A stretch of 64,000 nucleotides of DNA from an uncultured Dehalococcoidia bacterium (GCA_958296105.1 OY282441.1:2501800-2565799); one strand, 5' to 3'. Counted from the first letter of the stretch, positions 35,023 to 44,838 are shown. Numbers and translations: made by a program. The notes: generated by a model from the sequence alone, not told the origin.

Positions 35023-36358
35023 CGATAACGTCTGCGCGGCTGGGCAAGGGCCTCTGAGCGGCATTCGCGCGCTGGAGCTTGCCGAGATCTGGGCGGGGCC
35101 GTTCTGCGGCTGCGTGCTTGGCGATCTGGGCGCGGAAGTGATCAAGGTCGAGGCGATACAGCGCATCGCCCGAGGTTCGATCAAGCCTCCTCCGCACGCC
35201 TCCGGCTACCCGGACAGCGACCCCGGCGAGCGTCCGTGGAATCGCAGCGGCGCATTCAACGCGCTCAGCCGAAACAAGCTGGGAATCACGCTCGACCTTA
35301 CCACTCCGCGCGGCGCCGACGTGTTCAGAGAGCTAGTAAGCGTCAGCGACGTGGTGTTCACCAACTACGCCTTCGGCGTGATGGACAAGTTCGGGCTGGG
35401 CTGGGAGGAGCTGCGCCGCGTCAAGCCGGACCTCATCGCGCTGTTCACGCCCGGCTACGGCAACACGGGCCCCTACAGGACGTTCCGCAGCATGGGCATG
35501 GTCATAGACGCCATAACCGGCCACACCGCGCTTCGCGGCTACCCGGACATGGATCTGTCGCGCAACTCGCTCGTCCACCACCCTGACGCCGTGGCGGGAG
35601 CCACGGCGGTATTCGCCATATGCCTTGCGATCCACAACCGAATCCGCACCGGAAGGGGGCAGTTCATAGACCTGTCGCAGGCTGAGAGCTTCATGCCGCA
35701 TCTCGGAGAAGTGTACCTCGAACACGGCCTGATGGGACGCCCGCGCAGTCGGCGCGGCAACAGACACCCGGCGATGGCCCCTCACGGAGCGTACAGGTGC
35801 GCCGGGGATGACCAGTGGGTGACGATCTCGGTCAGCAGCGATGAGGAGTGGCGGCGGATGTGCGCGACGATGCAGATGCCGCAGCTGGCGCACAACCCGA
35901 AATTCGAGACGCTGCCCGCGCGCCTTCGCAGCCAGGACGAGCTGGACGAGGTGATCAGCCGCTGGACGAGGCAGATGTCCCGCTACCACGTGGCGAACAC
36001 GCTACAGGAACACGGCATAGCCGCCGGCCCCGTGCTGGACTGTGGCGGAGACGCCTACGACGACCCTCATCTTCAGGACAGGGGCTACTTTCAAGTGGTC
36101 GATCACCCGGACGCTGGCATACATCTGATGAGCGGACCGATCTGGAAGATGGCGAACCGATGCGAGGTCAGGCACGAGCCTGCGCCTGGGCTTGGTGAGC
36201 ATAACGAGCTGGCGCTTGGCGACCTTCTTGGACTGAGCCACAGCGCGCTCGTGGAGCTGGAAGCCACGCAGGTAATCGGCTCCGTGCCGCTGGAGGGCGC
36301 GGACATGGGCGGCGTGCGCCGAGCCGCCCAGCGCGGTCTGAGATCAGCCGGAGACTAG
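35015..36358 (+). CDS. CaiB/BaiF CoA-transferase, catalytic-type subunit
   Basis: 447 residues. It has LGDLGAEVIKVEA, 'NALSRNKLGITLDL', GYGNTGPY and the catalytic Asp (D191) in HHPDAVAGAT. The 'APHGAYRCAGDDQWVTISVSSDEEW' block is nearly the same as 'SPHNVYRCEGEDQWAAIAVGSDEEW' in the C-terminal half of the fused protein at 11995. It starts within the preceding Asp-less gene. Family members that work as two different subunits include benzylsuccinate CoA-transferase BbsEF and Chloroflexus succinyl-CoA:malate CoA-transferase SmtAB; the substrate here is unknown. Confidence 0.9.
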   Translation: MANDNVCAAGQGPLSGIRALELAEIWAGPFCGCVLGDLGAEVIKVEAIQRIARGSIKPPPHASGYPDSDPGERPWNRSGAFNALSRNKLGITLDLTTPRGADVFRELVSVSDVVFTNYAFGVMDKFGLGWEELRRVKPDLIALFTPGYGNTGPYRTFRSMGMVIDAITGHTALRGYPDMDLSRNSLVHHPDAVAGATAVFAICLAIHNRIRTGRGQFIDLSQAESFMPHLGEVYLEHGLMGRPRSRRGNRHPAMAPHGAYRCAGDDQWVTISVSSDEEWRRMCATMQMPQLAHNPKFETLPARLRSQDELDEVISRWTRQMSRYHVANTLQEHGIAAGPVLDCGGDAYDDPHLQDRGYFQVVDHPDAGIHLMSGPIWKMANRCEVRHEPAPGLGEHNELALGDLLGLSHSALVELEATQVIGSVPLEGADMGGVRRAAQRGLRSAGD

Positions 36359-36367
36359 CGCCCGGCG

Positions 36368-37159
36368 TCACGACACGGGCGGCGGCGCGGCGTCATCCTC
36401 GTCGGTGTAGACGTGCGGCTGATCGGGCGTGGTCACCGCCAGCCTGAACGATATGCCGTCCCCCACGCTGCTGATGTGGTGGCGCATCCCCTCGGGAACG
36501 AACACGATATCGCCCTCGCTCGCCTCTATGAGCGGTCTGCCCTCCCCCACATTCCAAGTCAGCTTGCCGCCCAGAATCGTCCACCATTCGTTGAAGTCGG
36601 GGTGCCAGTGGGCGTTGTTGGTCATGCCCGGTCCGTGACATATTAGGTTGGCGCTGTTGCGCTCGTCCAGCAGTATAGACGTCGTCCACGGAGGATCGCC
36701 GAACCTGTCCAGCATGTAGCTCAGCGTGGTGCGCAGGAGATTCGGCGGGCCGTCCTGATCTGGAAGGGGCTTGAGTATATTGGAGCGAGAGCCTTTGACA
36801 TCGTGGTTGGACGCGGGGCTGGTGACGCCCAGCCTCAGCGAGTTCTCCGTTCCCACGGTCTTTATCGCGTGCCGATGGCGCTTCGGAGCCATGACCACGT
36901 CGCCCTTCGCGGCGCGTATCGGCGGGTAGTCGCCAATCTCCCATATCAGCTCGCCAGCCAGCACGATCCACCACTCCACGAAGTCGGGGTGTACGTGAGC
37001 CTCGTTTCGCTGTCCGGGAGAGTTGCAGATCAGAACCGCGTCGTTGCGCCCGTCGGACAGCAGCTTCTCCGCCCAGGGCGGCTCTCCGCGTCGGGCGACC
37101 ACATCGGCTATTCTGATGTGCATTGGCTCTGCGCTTACGCTGTTTCCCTCGTTCGTCAT
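36368..37159 (-). CDS. Bicupin (two cupin domains)
   Basis: 263 residues with two cupin domains. Each has a metal-binding motif 1 (EAHVHPDFVEWWIVLAGEL and AHWHPDFNEWWTILGGKL) and motif 2 (GDVVMAPKRHRHAI and GDIVFVPEGMRHHI). The His-His-Glu-His ligands are visible in both. Such proteins are dioxygenases, isomerases or ligand sensors; the two domains look equally intact. The start ATG lies at the edge of the tandem repeat array, which supplies its upstream DNA. It is convergent with the CoA-transferase pair (nine-base gap). Confidence 0.8.
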   Translation of the reverse strand: MTNEGNSVSAEPMHIRIADVVARRGEPPWAEKLLSDGRNDAVLICNSPGQRNEAHVHPDFVEWWIVLAGELIWEIGDYPPIRAAKGDVVMAPKRHRHAIKTVGTENSLRLGVTSPASNHDVKGSRSNILKPLPDQDGPPNLLRTTLSYMLDRFGDPPWTTSILLDERNSANLICHGPGMTNNAHWHPDFNEWWTILGGKLTWNVGEGRPLIEASEGDIVFVPEGMRHHISSVGDGISFRLAVTTPDQPHVYTDEDDAAPPPVS

Positions 37160-37554
37160 CGGGCTGCTCCGTGGTCTTGGACGGTTTTGATAGTTTTGAC
37201 GTTCTGTCTGGCATCTGCCACGCGAGCGCGTAGCAGGCTCGGCGCGGGTCGCCCATTGGTCATCGGGCTGCATCGCGGTCTTGGACGGTTTTGATAGTTT
37301 TGACGTTCTCTGTGGTATCTGCCACGCGAGCGCGTAGCAGACTCGGCGCGGGTCGCCCATTGGTCATCGGGCTGCATCGCGGTCTTGGACGGTTTTGACG
37401 TTCTCTGTGGCATCTACCACGCGAGCGCATAGCAGGCTCGGCGCGGGTCGCCCCTTGGTCATCGGGCTGCTCCGTGTTCTTGGACGGTTTTGACGTTCTC
37501 TGTGGCATCTACCACGCGAGCGCGTAGCAGGCTCGGCGCGGGTCGCCCGATGAG
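37157..37554. repeat. Tandem array of ~104/95-bp units
   Basis: Units at 37157-37260 (104 bp), 37261-37364 (104), 37365-37459 (95) and 37460 to about 37554. The 95-bp forms lack nine bases (GATAGTTTT). Each unit carries the final codons of gamma-glutamyltransferase (GDPRRACYALAW) and a sequence ahead of the ATG of the bicupin gene. No spacers separate the units, so it is not a CRISPR array. It fills the whole 349-base gap between the two genes. Confidence 0.9.
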
Positions 37555-39311
37555 GCGAGCGTCCCCGTATGCGGGTCGCGCGTGGACACCGTCGCGCCCA
37601 TGCCCGCGCTGGCGACAGTCACTATGTCATGCCCCATAGCGCGCAGCTCGTCTAGCGCGCTGCGCGATATGCCCGGCTCGACTCCCAGCTGCCCCGGATA
37701 GTACGTGTGCGGGTAGAAGCTGTTGGTAACCCCTTGACTGGCGAACCTCGGCGCCTCCACCGCCTCCTGCGGGTTCATGCCCCACAGCAGCGAGTTCAGG
37801 ACGAGCTGCATGTTCGCCTGCGCCTGATGGTCGCCGCCCGGACAGCCCACCGTCATCACCGGAACGCCGTCTCTGGATACGATGTAGTTGACGAGGGTGG
37901 TTCTGGGACGCTTGCCTGGCTCCAAGCGGTTGGGGTGACCGTCTTCGAAGTTGAACATCTCGATTCGGGTGCTGAGCGCGCAGCCAAGCTCCGGGAAGAA
38001 GACCGACTTCCCGAACGCGCCGCCGGATGGAGTGGCGCAGACCATGTTGCCGTTGCGGTCTATCGACGAGATATGAGTCGTGCCGCTGTCGGAGCCGCCG
38101 CCGTCGCCCGCCGATGCGACTAGCTCCCTTGCCTGAGCGCGGACGCCCGACATGGCAGAGTATCTCCACGGGTCGCCGGGAGGCGGAAGCTCGCGCATCG
38201 CGCGGCGCGCGTCCACCAGCGCCGCTCGCTCGCTCGCGTAGCTCTTGGACAGCAAGCCGTCCATCGGTACTACGGCGAATTCAGGGTCGCCGTAGTACGC
38301 CTCGCGGTCGGCGAACGCCAGATTCACCGCTTGGCTGACCGTGTGAATGTACGCGGCGGAGTTATGCCCCATCGCGCGCAGATCGAAGTTCTCCAGTATG
38401 TCGAGCGCCTGCATCAAGACCGCGCCCTGCGTCCATGCGCTTTGGCCATGCACCTCGTGGCCCAGATAGCTGGTCTTGATCGGCGTCTCGTATCTGGCTT
38501 CGTAAGCCGCCAGCGATTCCATGTCCAAGACCCCGCCCACGCGCTCGCTGCAATCTGCGATGATGCGCGCGATCTCGCCAGTGTAGAAGCAGTCCCGCGC
38601 GGCGCGGACGCCGTTGGCGCGGTGTCCGCCCGCCGCGCTCTCCGCCTCCGCCAGCTTCCGCAAGATCAGCCCCAGCGACTTCTGCACCAGCGGCGAGCCG
38701 GGCGCAGGAACGCGCCCGTCGTCGTAGAACACGTCCAAGCCGCCGGGCGGGTACTGCTCGAACTGGCTTCTCGTTCCCGGGCTGTCTATGCGCTCCAGCA
38801 TGTACTCGTAGTTGGGAATGCCGCGCTCGGCGTAGTGGATGGCGGGTTCGAGTATCTCCCCCACCGTCTTGCTGCCGTACCTCTCCAGAAGGGATACGTA
38901 GGCGGCGACCACGCCCGGCACGGTGAAGCTGAGATGAGCCAGCGGACCGGGACCTGTGGGTATCTCACTCAGCCCCTGCGAGCGATACCAGTCCACTGTG
39001 GCGCGATTCGGGGCGCTTCCCTGCCCGCTCAGAGACAGCAGATCGCCACTCTCGGCGTGGTACAGCATGAACACGCCCTCGGCCGCAAGCGAGTATGACG
39101 CGATAGGCTCGGTGACGGCGGCGGCGAACCCGGCGGCAGCCACCGCGTCGAACGCATTGCCCCCGGACAGCAGCATCCTCATGCCCGCCATGGACGTCAG
39201 ATAGTGGCCGCTGGAGATCACCCCCTGCGTCCCGTATACGACCGGTCGCCCCGTCGTCTGCCGTGCGCTGTTGCCCTGCTCCATCGCGGATACTGTGTTC
39301 GAGGTTGTCAT
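37509..39311 (-). CDS. Gamma-glutamyltransferase family protein (Ntn hydrolase)
   Basis: 600 residues, full length for the family. The new N-terminal nucleophile Thr is T411 in SGTTHISSID, so autocleavage would give subunits of about 410 and 190 residues. 'GGNAFDAVAAAGFAAAVTEPIASYSLAAEGVFMLYHAESG' and 'RPRTTLVNYIVSRDG' are typical. It hydrolyses or transfers gamma-glutamyl groups, for example from glutathione. No signal peptide is visible; a cytosolic or unusual export form is possible. Its last codons are copied in the adjacent array. It starts inside the stop of the epimerase gene (ATGA overlap). Confidence 0.9.
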   Translation of the reverse strand: MTTSNTVSAMEQGNSARQTTGRPVVYGTQGVISSGHYLTSMAGMRMLLSGGNAFDAVAAAGFAAAVTEPIASYSLAAEGVFMLYHAESGDLLSLSGQGSAPNRATVDWYRSQGLSEIPTGPGPLAHLSFTVPGVVAAYVSLLERYGSKTVGEILEPAIHYAERGIPNYEYMLERIDSPGTRSQFEQYPPGGLDVFYDDGRVPAPGSPLVQKSLGLILRKLAEAESAAGGHRANGVRAARDCFYTGEIARIIADCSERVGGVLDMESLAAYEARYETPIKTSYLGHEVHGQSAWTQGAVLMQALDILENFDLRAMGHNSAAYIHTVSQAVNLAFADREAYYGDPEFAVVPMDGLLSKSYASERAALVDARRAMRELPPPGDPWRYSAMSGVRAQARELVASAGDGGGSDSGTTHISSIDRNGNMVCATPSGGAFGKSVFFPELGCALSTRIEMFNFEDGHPNRLEPGKRPRTTLVNYIVSRDGVPVMTVGCPGGDHQAQANMQLVLNSLLWGMNPQEAVEAPRFASQGVTNSFYPHTYYPGQLGVEPGISRSALDELRAMGHDIVTVASAGMGATVSTRDPHTGTLASSGDPRRACYALAW

Positions 39312-40066
39312 CCGTCCCCCCTTGTCCTGCCCTCGCTCGGCCTCTTGTGCCAGAAATCTTCCAGATTGTCGGTTGGTCGCCAGCCAAGAACGCGCTTGGC
39401 TTTCTCGTTCGTGAACTTGCCGTGCGGCAGGTCAGCGAAGACGAAGAACGTCTCGCACTTCGACGGCAGAGAATCGAGCGGCGCGCTCAGCGCAGGCTTG
39501 AACGCCTCGCCCGCGTCCTTCCAAGTCACGTTGTAGGGCGTGAAGTCCTTGCCGAAGCCCTCCCGCTCGTCGCCGTAGTGGAAGTTGTAGAACAGAAGCG
39601 TCAGCACGTGCAGATCGTGGTTCTCGGTAAAGACGCGGCATATCTCCTGGCCCAGCGACTTGGTTATTGCGTACAGGTTGGTGCCGGACTGTGACGGAAC
39701 ATCCGGCCCTATGAGGTGATCCGAGTTCTCGTACGTCGGCCCCGCGATGGTGAAGTGGGGTCCGGTGTTGATCAGGCGCTCGATTCCGTGGTGAACGGCG
39801 GCGGCGCAGGCGTTGTACGTTCCTCGCGCGTTCACGTCGAAGGCGAGCCGGCGGTCGTGCCTCAGCACCGACAGGTCGATGATCGCGTCCATGCCCTCCG
39901 CTGCGGCGATCACGGCGTCGAGATTGGAGACGTCCACGTCGAGATACTCGTGCGGAGTGTCTGGCGGATCGTTGATGTCGGTCAGGCGCAGAGTATGTTC
40001 CTCCTCCAGCGCCGGGATGACGTGCGGCCCCAACATGCCGTTCGCTCCGAGTATGAGTACGTTCAT
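39308..40066 (-). CDS. NAD-dependent epimerase/dehydratase
   Basis: 252 residues of the extended SDR family with LGANGMLGPHVI at the start, 'DVDVSNLDAVIAAAEGMDAIIDLS', and YAITK (Tyr and Lys). It probably acts on a sugar nucleotide or similar ligand. The gene overlaps the gamma-glutamyltransferase start by four bases and follows another epimerase-like gene by 22 bases, forming an operon. Confidence 0.84.
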   Translation of the reverse strand: MNVLILGANGMLGPHVIPALEEEHTLRLTDINDPPDTPHEYLDVDVSNLDAVIAAAEGMDAIIDLSVLRHDRRLAFDVNARGTYNACAAAVHHGIERLINTGPHFTIAGPTYENSDHLIGPDVPSQSGTNLYAITKSLGQEICRVFTENHDLHVLTLLFYNFHYGDEREGFGKDFTPYNVTWKDAGEAFKPALSAPLDSLPSKCETFFVFADLPHGKFTNEKAKRVLGWRPTDNLEDFWHKRPSEGRTRGDG

Positions 40067-40088
40067 TCGCCTCTCCGCCGCTTCGCCC

Positions 40089-40784
40089 TCATCTTGCGCT
40101 GAGTGTGTATCCCAGAGCTGTACGGGCGGCTGTGGTTAGGAATCTCTGGTTGGGAACCGACGATTGGATGTGGAACAGTCCCCAGTAGCTGCGCGAGTCG
40201 GCGTAGCCTTCGGATATGTCGGCGCTCAGCGCGCGCTCGACGGCATGAACCGCATCTTCGACGTAGAGACCGTCCGAAGGCGGCGCTTCGCCCGAGTTCC
40301 ACGTCAGCTCGCCCAGCCGCAGGCAGACGACTTCGATTCGATGCTCACGCGCGAACTCTCGACAGATGAACTCTCCCATATGGAAGCCGAGCGTTTCGGT
40401 ATCGGTCGTGGGCGCTGGTCGCCAGCACTCGGTGACGGCGTGGCGTTCGTCGTGCCTGCCCATCACCGCCAGCGAGCTGAGGAAAATCAGGCGCGGCGTT
40501 CCCTCCTCGCACGCGGCGCGAACGAGGTTGTACAGACAGCGCATAGCGTCATCGAGCCGCTCCGAAACGCTGCCGCCGCGCTCCGACCGCCCCGAGTGGA
40601 TGATGACGTCCATCCCCCGGACCAGATCGCTGGTGGCATCGTCATGGTCGAGGTCGCAGCGAACGAAGTTCTCCACTCCGTCGACAGCCGCGCGATCCGT
40701 AAGCGTGACCGCGTGCCTGTCGCCGAGAGCTGACGCCAGCCGCCGCGCGATAGCCGCGGATGCCCCCGTAATCAGGATGTTCAT
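40089..40784 (-). CDS. NAD(P)-binding epimerase-like protein, Tyr-Lys site missing
   Basis: 231 residues. The Gly-rich loop TGASAAIARRLA, 'LDHDDATSDLVRGMDVIIHSGRS' and a Ser-containing 'IFLSSLAVMG' strand match extended SDRs. The position of YxxxK reads FHMGEF, so the catalytic Tyr and Lys are absent. It may bind NAD(P) in a structural or altered role. It is the first gene of the operon that continues to gamma-glutamyltransferase and possibly the bicupin. Confidence 0.75.
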   Translation of the reverse strand: MNILITGASAAIARRLASALGDRHAVTLTDRAAVDGVENFVRCDLDHDDATSDLVRGMDVIIHSGRSERGGSVSERLDDAMRCLYNLVRAACEEGTPRLIFLSSLAVMGRHDERHAVTECWRPAPTTDTETLGFHMGEFICREFAREHRIEVVCLRLGELTWNSGEAPPSDGLYVEDAVHAVERALSADISEGYADSRSYWGLFHIQSSVPNQRFLTTAARTALGYTLSAR

Positions 40785-41245
40785 GCTGTCTCGGCCCCCG
40801 CCACAGAGTATCCAATCTCCATCTCACATACCTTACCGCATTCTGGGCAAAATATACATCTGGCAAGAAATTCGCAAAAAACCTTGACGGGCGTCAGGGT
40901 CGAACGCTCGTGTATCCTCTGCATATTCATCATATTCATCCTCTACTCCGCGAAAGCTGTACTTGCAAAAACCTCTGATCGGACATTTCTAGTCGGATAA
41001 GGAGAGTCCCCCGCTCGCTAGTGGGCGGTCGGGGAACTCTTTCATGGTCGGGCATAGGCGGGACGTTCGCGCGGCTGCTCCGCCCCGTGAGCTTATCGTT
41101 GGTGCGTCAGCCCAGCCAGCCCTTGCTTTCATGGTCGGGCATAGGCGGGACGTTCGCGCGGCTGCTCCGCCTCGTGAGCTTGGCGGTGCGTCAGCCCAGC
41201 CAGCCCTTGCTTTCATGGTCGGGCATAGGCGGGACGTTCGCGCGG
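40785..41245. other. Intergenic region with AT-rich leader and repeats
   Basis: 461 bases. 40820-40990 is AT-rich and holds a TATATT-like box toward the epimerase gene but no good -35. 41040-41245 is the repeat array. No gene is visible. Confidence 0.45.
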
Positions 41246-41255
41246 CTACTCCGCC
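41040..41255. repeat. Tandem ~85-bp repeats at the end of the VOC gene
   Basis: Units start with TTTCATGGTCGGGCATAGGC at 41040, 41127 and 41211 (87 bp, 84 bp, partial). The last unit runs through the stop codon of the VOC gene (41246-41248); in the other units that codon is CTG-like and no longer a stop. Confidence 0.88.
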
Positions 41256-41626
41256 TGCGGCATCTCGTTGGCGACTAGGCCCACCGGCGCGCCCGTCGGG
41301 TCTGAGAAGAAGGCTATCGTCACCGCCCCGGGGATCACCGTCACGGGCATGAGTACCTGTCCGCCTGCCTCCACCGCCTTGTCGAGCGTCGCCTGAAGGT
41401 CGTCCACCGCGATGTAGAACGCCACGTGGCTCTGGTCATCGAACGAGGGGCCGATTCCCCCGCCGATGCCGGAGTCCGACTGCGTATCGACGATGGCGTA
41501 GTTCATGTCTGGCATACTGGGCATGGGAGCGGAGTTGATCTCCCAGCCGAAGACGTCTTCGAAGAACGCCTGGCTCTTCTCCGCGTCTGTCGACTGGATC
41601 TCGAAGTGGATTACGGGGTTGGGCAT
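41246..41626 (-). CDS. VOC (glyoxalase/bleomycin-resistance) family protein
   Basis: 126 residues with two beta-alpha-beta-beta-beta modules: 'VIHFEIQSTDAEKSQAFFEDVFGWEI' and 'SHVAFYIAVDDLQATLDKAVEAGGQVLM', ending 'IAFFSDPTGAPVGL'. The metal-binding pattern (His, Glu positions) resembles the family members of glyoxalase-like, non-I type. Substrate unknown. It has the best promoter in the window. Confidence 0.85.
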   Translation of the reverse strand: MPNPVIHFEIQSTDAEKSQAFFEDVFGWEINSAPMPSMPDMNYAIVDTQSDSGIGGGIGPSFDDQSHVAFYIAVDDLQATLDKAVEAGGQVLMPVTVIPGAVTIAFFSDPTGAPVGLVANEMPQAE

Positions 41627-41704
41627 CTGTTCCTCCTGAGTATGTTGGATCTCGGCGTCGAGTGGCGCATGACCACTGATCGCCGAATCGGGATATTTGT
41701 TCTA

Positions 41705-41733
41705 AATATACATATGTTCTAATACAAAGTCAA
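41705..41733 (-). promoter_or_regulatory. Canonical sigma-70 promoter of the VOC gene
   Basis: Minus strand TTGACT (41733-41728), exactly 17 bases, TATATT (41710-41705). Start expected near 41698, about 72 bases before the ATG. Direct repeats of TGTTCTAA at 41699-41706 and 41715-41722 and the palindrome ACATATGT (41710-41717) overlap it and could bind a regulator. Confidence 0.75.
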
Positions 41734-41835
41734 TAAATATTTTGCCGAAATCATAGATGTTTTCCGATTGTCGGAAAGTTGGGCGCGTTCATCGGGCAAG
41801 GAGACGCGACGAGACATCCCAAGAGTAGGTCGCAT

Positions 41836-42020
41836 CACACGAAAAACCGCTAAAGTCCTCGCGCTCGTCGCCTGCTTCGAGTGGGCGCATGATCAGGCGA
41901 ACCACAAAACACGAAAAGCCGCGAAAGCCCCTGCGCTCGTTCGCCTGCTTCGAGTGGGCGCATGATCAGGCGACCAGAAAACACGGAAAACCGCGAAAGC
42001 CCTCGCGCTCGTCCGCTGTA
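41836..42020. repeat. 72-bp tandem repeat, 2.5 copies
   Basis: Units begin ACACGAAAA.CCGC at about 41836, 41908 and 41981. Each contains GCCTGCTTCGAGTGGGCGCA except the last, which is cut short. The array ends 12 bases before the acyl-CoA dehydrogenase stop. Confidence 0.82.
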
Positions 42021-42031
42021 AGTCGCGCCCC

Positions 42032-43135
42032 TTACGCCAGCCCCATCTGCGCGGCGAACTTCTCCACGTAGCCGGACGACGCGCCGAACTTCATCTCCGC
42101 CACCTTTGCGCGGCGCGTCCACAGCTGGAGGTCGTACTCCTCCATGAAGCCGATACCGCCGTGAACCTGCTGAGCGGCCAGAGTGGTCCACTTGTAGGCG
42201 TGGTTGGCGAGCGTCTTGGCAAGGGCGATCTCTTTGTCCGCCGGCTGGCCGTCTTCGATGCGCGTTATCGCCTCGTATGTGGCGAGTCGAGCCGAGTCTA
42301 TGGCAATGACCATGTCGGCGCACGTGTGCTGAACCGCCTGAAACGCGGCGATGGCGCACCCGAACTGTACGCGCTGCTTGGTGTACTCCACGGTCATCTC
42401 CAGCACGCGCTGGGCAGCTCCCACGCTCTGGGCGCAGTGGAGTATCGCGGCGCGCTCTAGGGATCGTTTCAGCGCGAGCTCGTCCCCCATCGCGCCGCCG
42501 TCCGCCAAGACGTTATCGAAGCGAACTGCGAACTGGCGGTCGCGCGCGATGCTGTCCAGCTCGGTCAGCGCGATCCCGTCCGCGGACGCAGGGACGAGAA
42601 ACAGCCCTATCCCGCCGTCCGTCCGCGCAGCGGCCAGAAGCAGGTCTGCGGAGTTGGCGTACTCCACGAAGAGCTTGGTCCCGTTCAGGACGAAGCCGCC
42701 CGCGCCCGGCTGCGCTCGCATGGCGACGGACTGCGGGGAGTATCGCGCCGACTCTTCGAGAATGGCAGCAGTCGCTATCAGGGAGCCGTCCGAGATTCTG
42801 GGCAGAAGCGCAGCGCGCTGATCGTCCGATCCCGTGTCCAAGATCGTCATGCCCACCGAGATCACCGAGACGAAGAACGGGCCGGGCGTCAGCGCGCGCC
42901 CGAACTCTTCCAGAAGGACTGCCAGATCGGTCAGAGAGCCGTCCGAGCCGCCATATCGGGCGGGAAAGGGCAGCCCCATCCATCCAAGCCCAGCCATGCG
43001 CTCCCACAGCTCGGCCGGGTAGCCCCTCTCGTCCAGCTCCATAGCGCGGACGAGCGTCGTGGGACATTCGGCCTCGAAGAACTCCCTGGCGGCGCTCCGC
43101 AGCGCTTGCTGATCGTCAGTCAGAGACAGATCCAT
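42032..43135 (-). CDS. Acyl-CoA dehydrogenase, FAD-loop subunit type
   Basis: 367 residues, shorter than the usual 380-410. The C-terminal signature 'QQVHGGIGFMEEYDLQLWTRRAK' contains the QxxGGxG motif that contacts FAD across the dimer. This form matches the smaller partner in heterotetrameric mycobacterial enzymes such as FadE27 and FadE29. The upstream gene (43166) supplies the complementary type. It probably oxidises acyl-CoA thioesters to enoyl-CoA with ETF as electron acceptor. Confidence 0.85.
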   Translation of the reverse strand: MDLSLTDDQQALRSAAREFFEAECPTTLVRAMELDERGYPAELWERMAGLGWMGLPFPARYGGSDGSLTDLAVLLEEFGRALTPGPFFVSVISVGMTILDTGSDDQRAALLPRISDGSLIATAAILEESARYSPQSVAMRAQPGAGGFVLNGTKLFVEYANSADLLLAAARTDGGIGLFLVPASADGIALTELDSIARDRQFAVRFDNVLADGGAMGDELALKRSLERAAILHCAQSVGAAQRVLEMTVEYTKQRVQFGCAIAAFQAVQHTCADMVIAIDSARLATYEAITRIEDGQPADKEIALAKTLANHAYKWTTLAAQQVHGGIGFMEEYDLQLWTRRAKVAEMKFGASSGYVEKFAAQMGLA

Positions 43136-43165
43136 ACTTTGGTCTCCATGCGCGCGCGCCGAACC

Positions 43166-44401
<1,236 letters not shown>

Positions 44402-44415
44402 TGTCCTTCTCTCGC

Positions 44416-44838
44416 CTACGCAGGCTCGAACACGGGCAGCGCTATCTCGCCTTCCCCTTGGTCTATCCACGTCAGCTTCACGCGCATTCCACAGGTGACG
44501 TCTTCGATTGGGTTCTCGACTCCCACTACGTTGGTCATCATACGGAAGCCCTCGTCTAGGTCCACGTATGCCAGCGCGTATGGGCCGAGGTCCTTGAAGG
44601 CGGGGTGGTAGTTCTGCATGATCACGCTGAAGGTGTACACCTCGCCCTCGCCCTTGGAGACGTTCCAAGACAGCGAGCCGGATAGGCAGCCCGTGCAGTG
44701 CGCGCGCGGGTAGAACACCACCTCGCCGCAGTCGTCGCAGGTCTGGTAGGTCAGCTCGCGCCGCTTGGTGGCTTCCCAAAACGGTTCGGTGTCCTGCTCC
44801 GGGAATCTGGGCTGTGGTCTGAGGGCTTGCTGGGTCAT
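44416..44838 (-). CDS. DUF35 (zinc-ribbon + OB-fold) protein, thiolase partner
   Basis: 140 residues. The N-terminal zinc ribbon has CDDCG and 'CTGC' 16 residues later, followed by the OB-fold 'GEVYTFSVIMQNYHPAFKDLGPYALAYVDLDEGFRMMTNVVG'. DUF35 proteins bind acyl-CoA and associate with thiolase-like or hydratase enzymes (for example ChsH2-Ltp2). AGGAG precedes ATG 44838. The thiolase-like gene is at 46486, separated by the inserted PaREP1-like tandem and a GNAT gene. Confidence 0.85.
   Translation of the reverse strand: MTQQALRPQPRFPEQDTEPFWEATKRRELTYQTCDDCGEVVFYPRAHCTGCLSGSLSWNVSKGEGEVYTFSVIMQNYHPAFKDLGPYALAYVDLDEGFRMMTNVVGVENPIEDVTCGMRVKLTWIDQGEGEIALPVFEPA

Larger units (their letters stand above)
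41627..42031. other. Intergenic region, AT-rich promoter plus tandem repeats
   Basis: 405 bases between two minus-strand genes. It contains the VOC promoter (41705-41733) and the 72-bp repeats (41836-42020). No coding sequence is evident. Confidence 0.5.

Noticed and set aside
37157-37554. Possible CRISPR array
   Set aside because: Units of about 100 bases are directly adjacent with no spacers, no short palindromic repeats and no cas genes in the window.
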